This document shows positions 63,223 to 64,000 of a stretch of DNA of 64,000 nucleotides, piece by piece (the stretch's first letter is position 1; every line of letters begins with the position of its first letter). The notes below the pieces were generated by a model. The model was not told the DNA's origin. It did no database searches and saw only the letters and a program-made list of their open reading frames with translations. The stretch covers positions 372,001-436,000 of the forward strand of contig NZ_RZNB01000003.1 of assembly GCF_004078635.1 (NCBI RefSeq). Direction: 5' to 3'. A program made the position numbers and the translations under genes. Source of the DNA: Labedella phragmitis. GTDB taxonomy: Bacteria > Actinomycetota > Actinomycetes > Actinomycetales > Microbacteriaceae.

Positions 63223-64000
63223 CGTGCCCCGGCGCCCTGCCGCAAGCCGGCGACGTCCTGCAACGGGGAAGCCCCGAAGCGGCGCCGGTACTCGCGACTG
63301 AACTGCGACGCGCTCTCGTACCCGACGGCATGGGCAGCACCCGCGACGTCGCGCGGATCGGCGAGGAGCCGGACGCGGGCCTCCTGCAAACGGAGCTGCT
63401 TCTGGAACTGGATCGGGCTCATCGCTGTGACCGCCTGGAAGCTCCGGTGGAACGCCGACGGACTCATCATCGCGACCTCCGCGAGCTCCTCGATGCTGAG
63501 GGGTTCGGCGTAGCGGTCGCGGATCCACTGGACGGCATGGCCGACGCGGTTCACGGTGCTCTCGGCGAGACCGAGTTGCCGCACGGCCGTGCCGAGCGGA
63601 CCGCGCACGAGGAGCCAGAGGATCTCCCGCTCGACGAGAGGTGCGAGCACGGCCAGATCGTCCGGCCGCTCGATGAGTCGGACCATCCGCAGCACGGCGT
63701 CGACGAGCTCGACCGACGGGTCTCCGACAGTGATCCCGGGAGCAGGCGCACCGCGGGAGAGCCGAGGCAGCCGACCGGCCGCGGGATGGAGCAGGAGCTC
63801 GGCCACGAGCGCCGGACGCAGCGTGAGCGCGAAGCCGAGCGCCGGCTCCCTGCGACTCGCTCGCGTGAAGTGCCCCGTGATGGGGAGGTCGACGGAGGCG
63901 ATCATGCTCTGCTCGGCACCGTAGACGTGGACCAGTTCCCCGACCGCCAGTCGCTTCTCGCCCTGGGCCATGAGGACGAAGACCGTGCCCGTCGTCGAGA
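63219..64000 (-). CDS. AraC-family transcriptional regulator (5' end outside window)
   Basis: The last about 260 residues are present. The N-terminal cupin-like AraC_N domain (TVFVLMAQGEKRLAVGELVHVYGAEQSMIASVDLPITGHF) is cut by the window edge. Both helix-turn-helix units are complete: LSIEELAEVAMMSPSAFHRSFQAVTAMSPIQFQKQLRLQEAR and VAGAAHAVGYESASQFSREYRRRFGASP. The frame is open through the last base, so the start lies beyond 64000. Target unknown. Confidence 0.88.
   Translation of the reverse strand, partial: STTGTVFVLMAQGEKRLAVGELVHVYGAEQSMIASVDLPITGHFTRASRREPALGFALTLRPALVAELLLHPAAGRLPRLSRGAPAPGITVGDPSVELVDAVLRMVRLIERPDDLAVLAPLVEREILWLLVRGPLGTAVRQLGLAESTVNRVGHAVQWIRDRYAEPLSIEELAEVAMMSPSAFHRSFQAVTAMSPIQFQKQLRLQEARVRLLADPRDVAGAAHAVGYESASQFSREYRRRFGASPLQDVAGLRQGAGAR

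Overview
The window comes from a high-GC actinobacterium, most probably a member of Microbacteriaceae. Supporting signs are the GC-rich third codon positions, short intergenic gaps, many genes without a Shine-Dalgarno site that instead show a -10 box 6-7 nt before the start codon, the block pcnA / rpsF-ssb-rpsR-rplI-dnaB typical of the actinobacterial origin region, cysteine-free (zinc-free) forms of S14, L33, L28 and S18, a DUF7882 protein, and LAxTG cell-wall sorting signals. No prophage, insertion sequence, CRISPR array, tRNA or rRNA gene was recognised.

Layout. 0-7.4 kb: rpmB-rpmG-rpsN, a DUF4190-type membrane protein, an MFS exporter, a lipoprotein, and a three-gene overlapping operon (permease, TIGR03943 partner, anchored beta-propeller protein). 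7.4-12.1 kb: a beta-alanine/omega-amino-acid catabolic unit (mmsA, PucR regulator, class III aminotransferase) with shared operator-like half-sites. 12.1-20 kb: an FBP-domain gene behind a structured leader, a Fur/Zur-type regulator with a flavin monooxygenase, a MarR regulator with two divergent small genes around a palindrome, znuABC behind a Zur-like box, a Rossmann oxidoreductase and a decayed alpha/beta-hydrolase. 20-23.5 kb: glycine betaine ABC transporter. 24-28.7 kb: HisC-like aminotransferase plus E1alpha, E1beta and E2 of a branched-chain 2-oxoacid dehydrogenase. 28.7-36.3 kb: holin-like protein, a helical small protein with a hydrolase, LMW tyrosine phosphatase and purB, two small membrane proteins, DUF1684, ThrE.

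36.4-43.7 kb: a heptamer tandem repeat, dnaB, a cluster of DnaA boxes, rplI-rpsR-ssb-rpsF, an orphan sugar-binding lipoprotein and pcnA. 43.8-51 kb: a transglycosylase, small membrane proteins (one behind a second copy of the MarR palindrome), an SLC13/ArsB-type permease, a DUF2256/DUF3253 protein, a spore-photoproduct-lyase-family radical SAM protein and ribonuclease J. 51.3-52 kb is a scar of three gene fragments. 52-61.1 kb is a galactan utilisation locus: LacI regulator, ABC importer, GH42 beta-galactosidase and a wall-anchored GH53 endo-galactanase, with a decamer tandem repeat between the two enzymes. 61.2-64 kb: a VOC-type fragment, a DUF7882 protein, a wall-anchored DUF3494 ice-binding-like protein and the 3' part of an AraC regulator cut by the window end.

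The most system-like observations are the MarR palindrome (TAGCTAG-N5-CTAGCTA) found at two loci 30 kb apart in front of small unrecognised genes, the PucR-type half-sites shared by mmsA and pucR/aminotransferase, the uORF-like leader of the FBP gene, and the DnaA-box cluster between rplI and dnaB.
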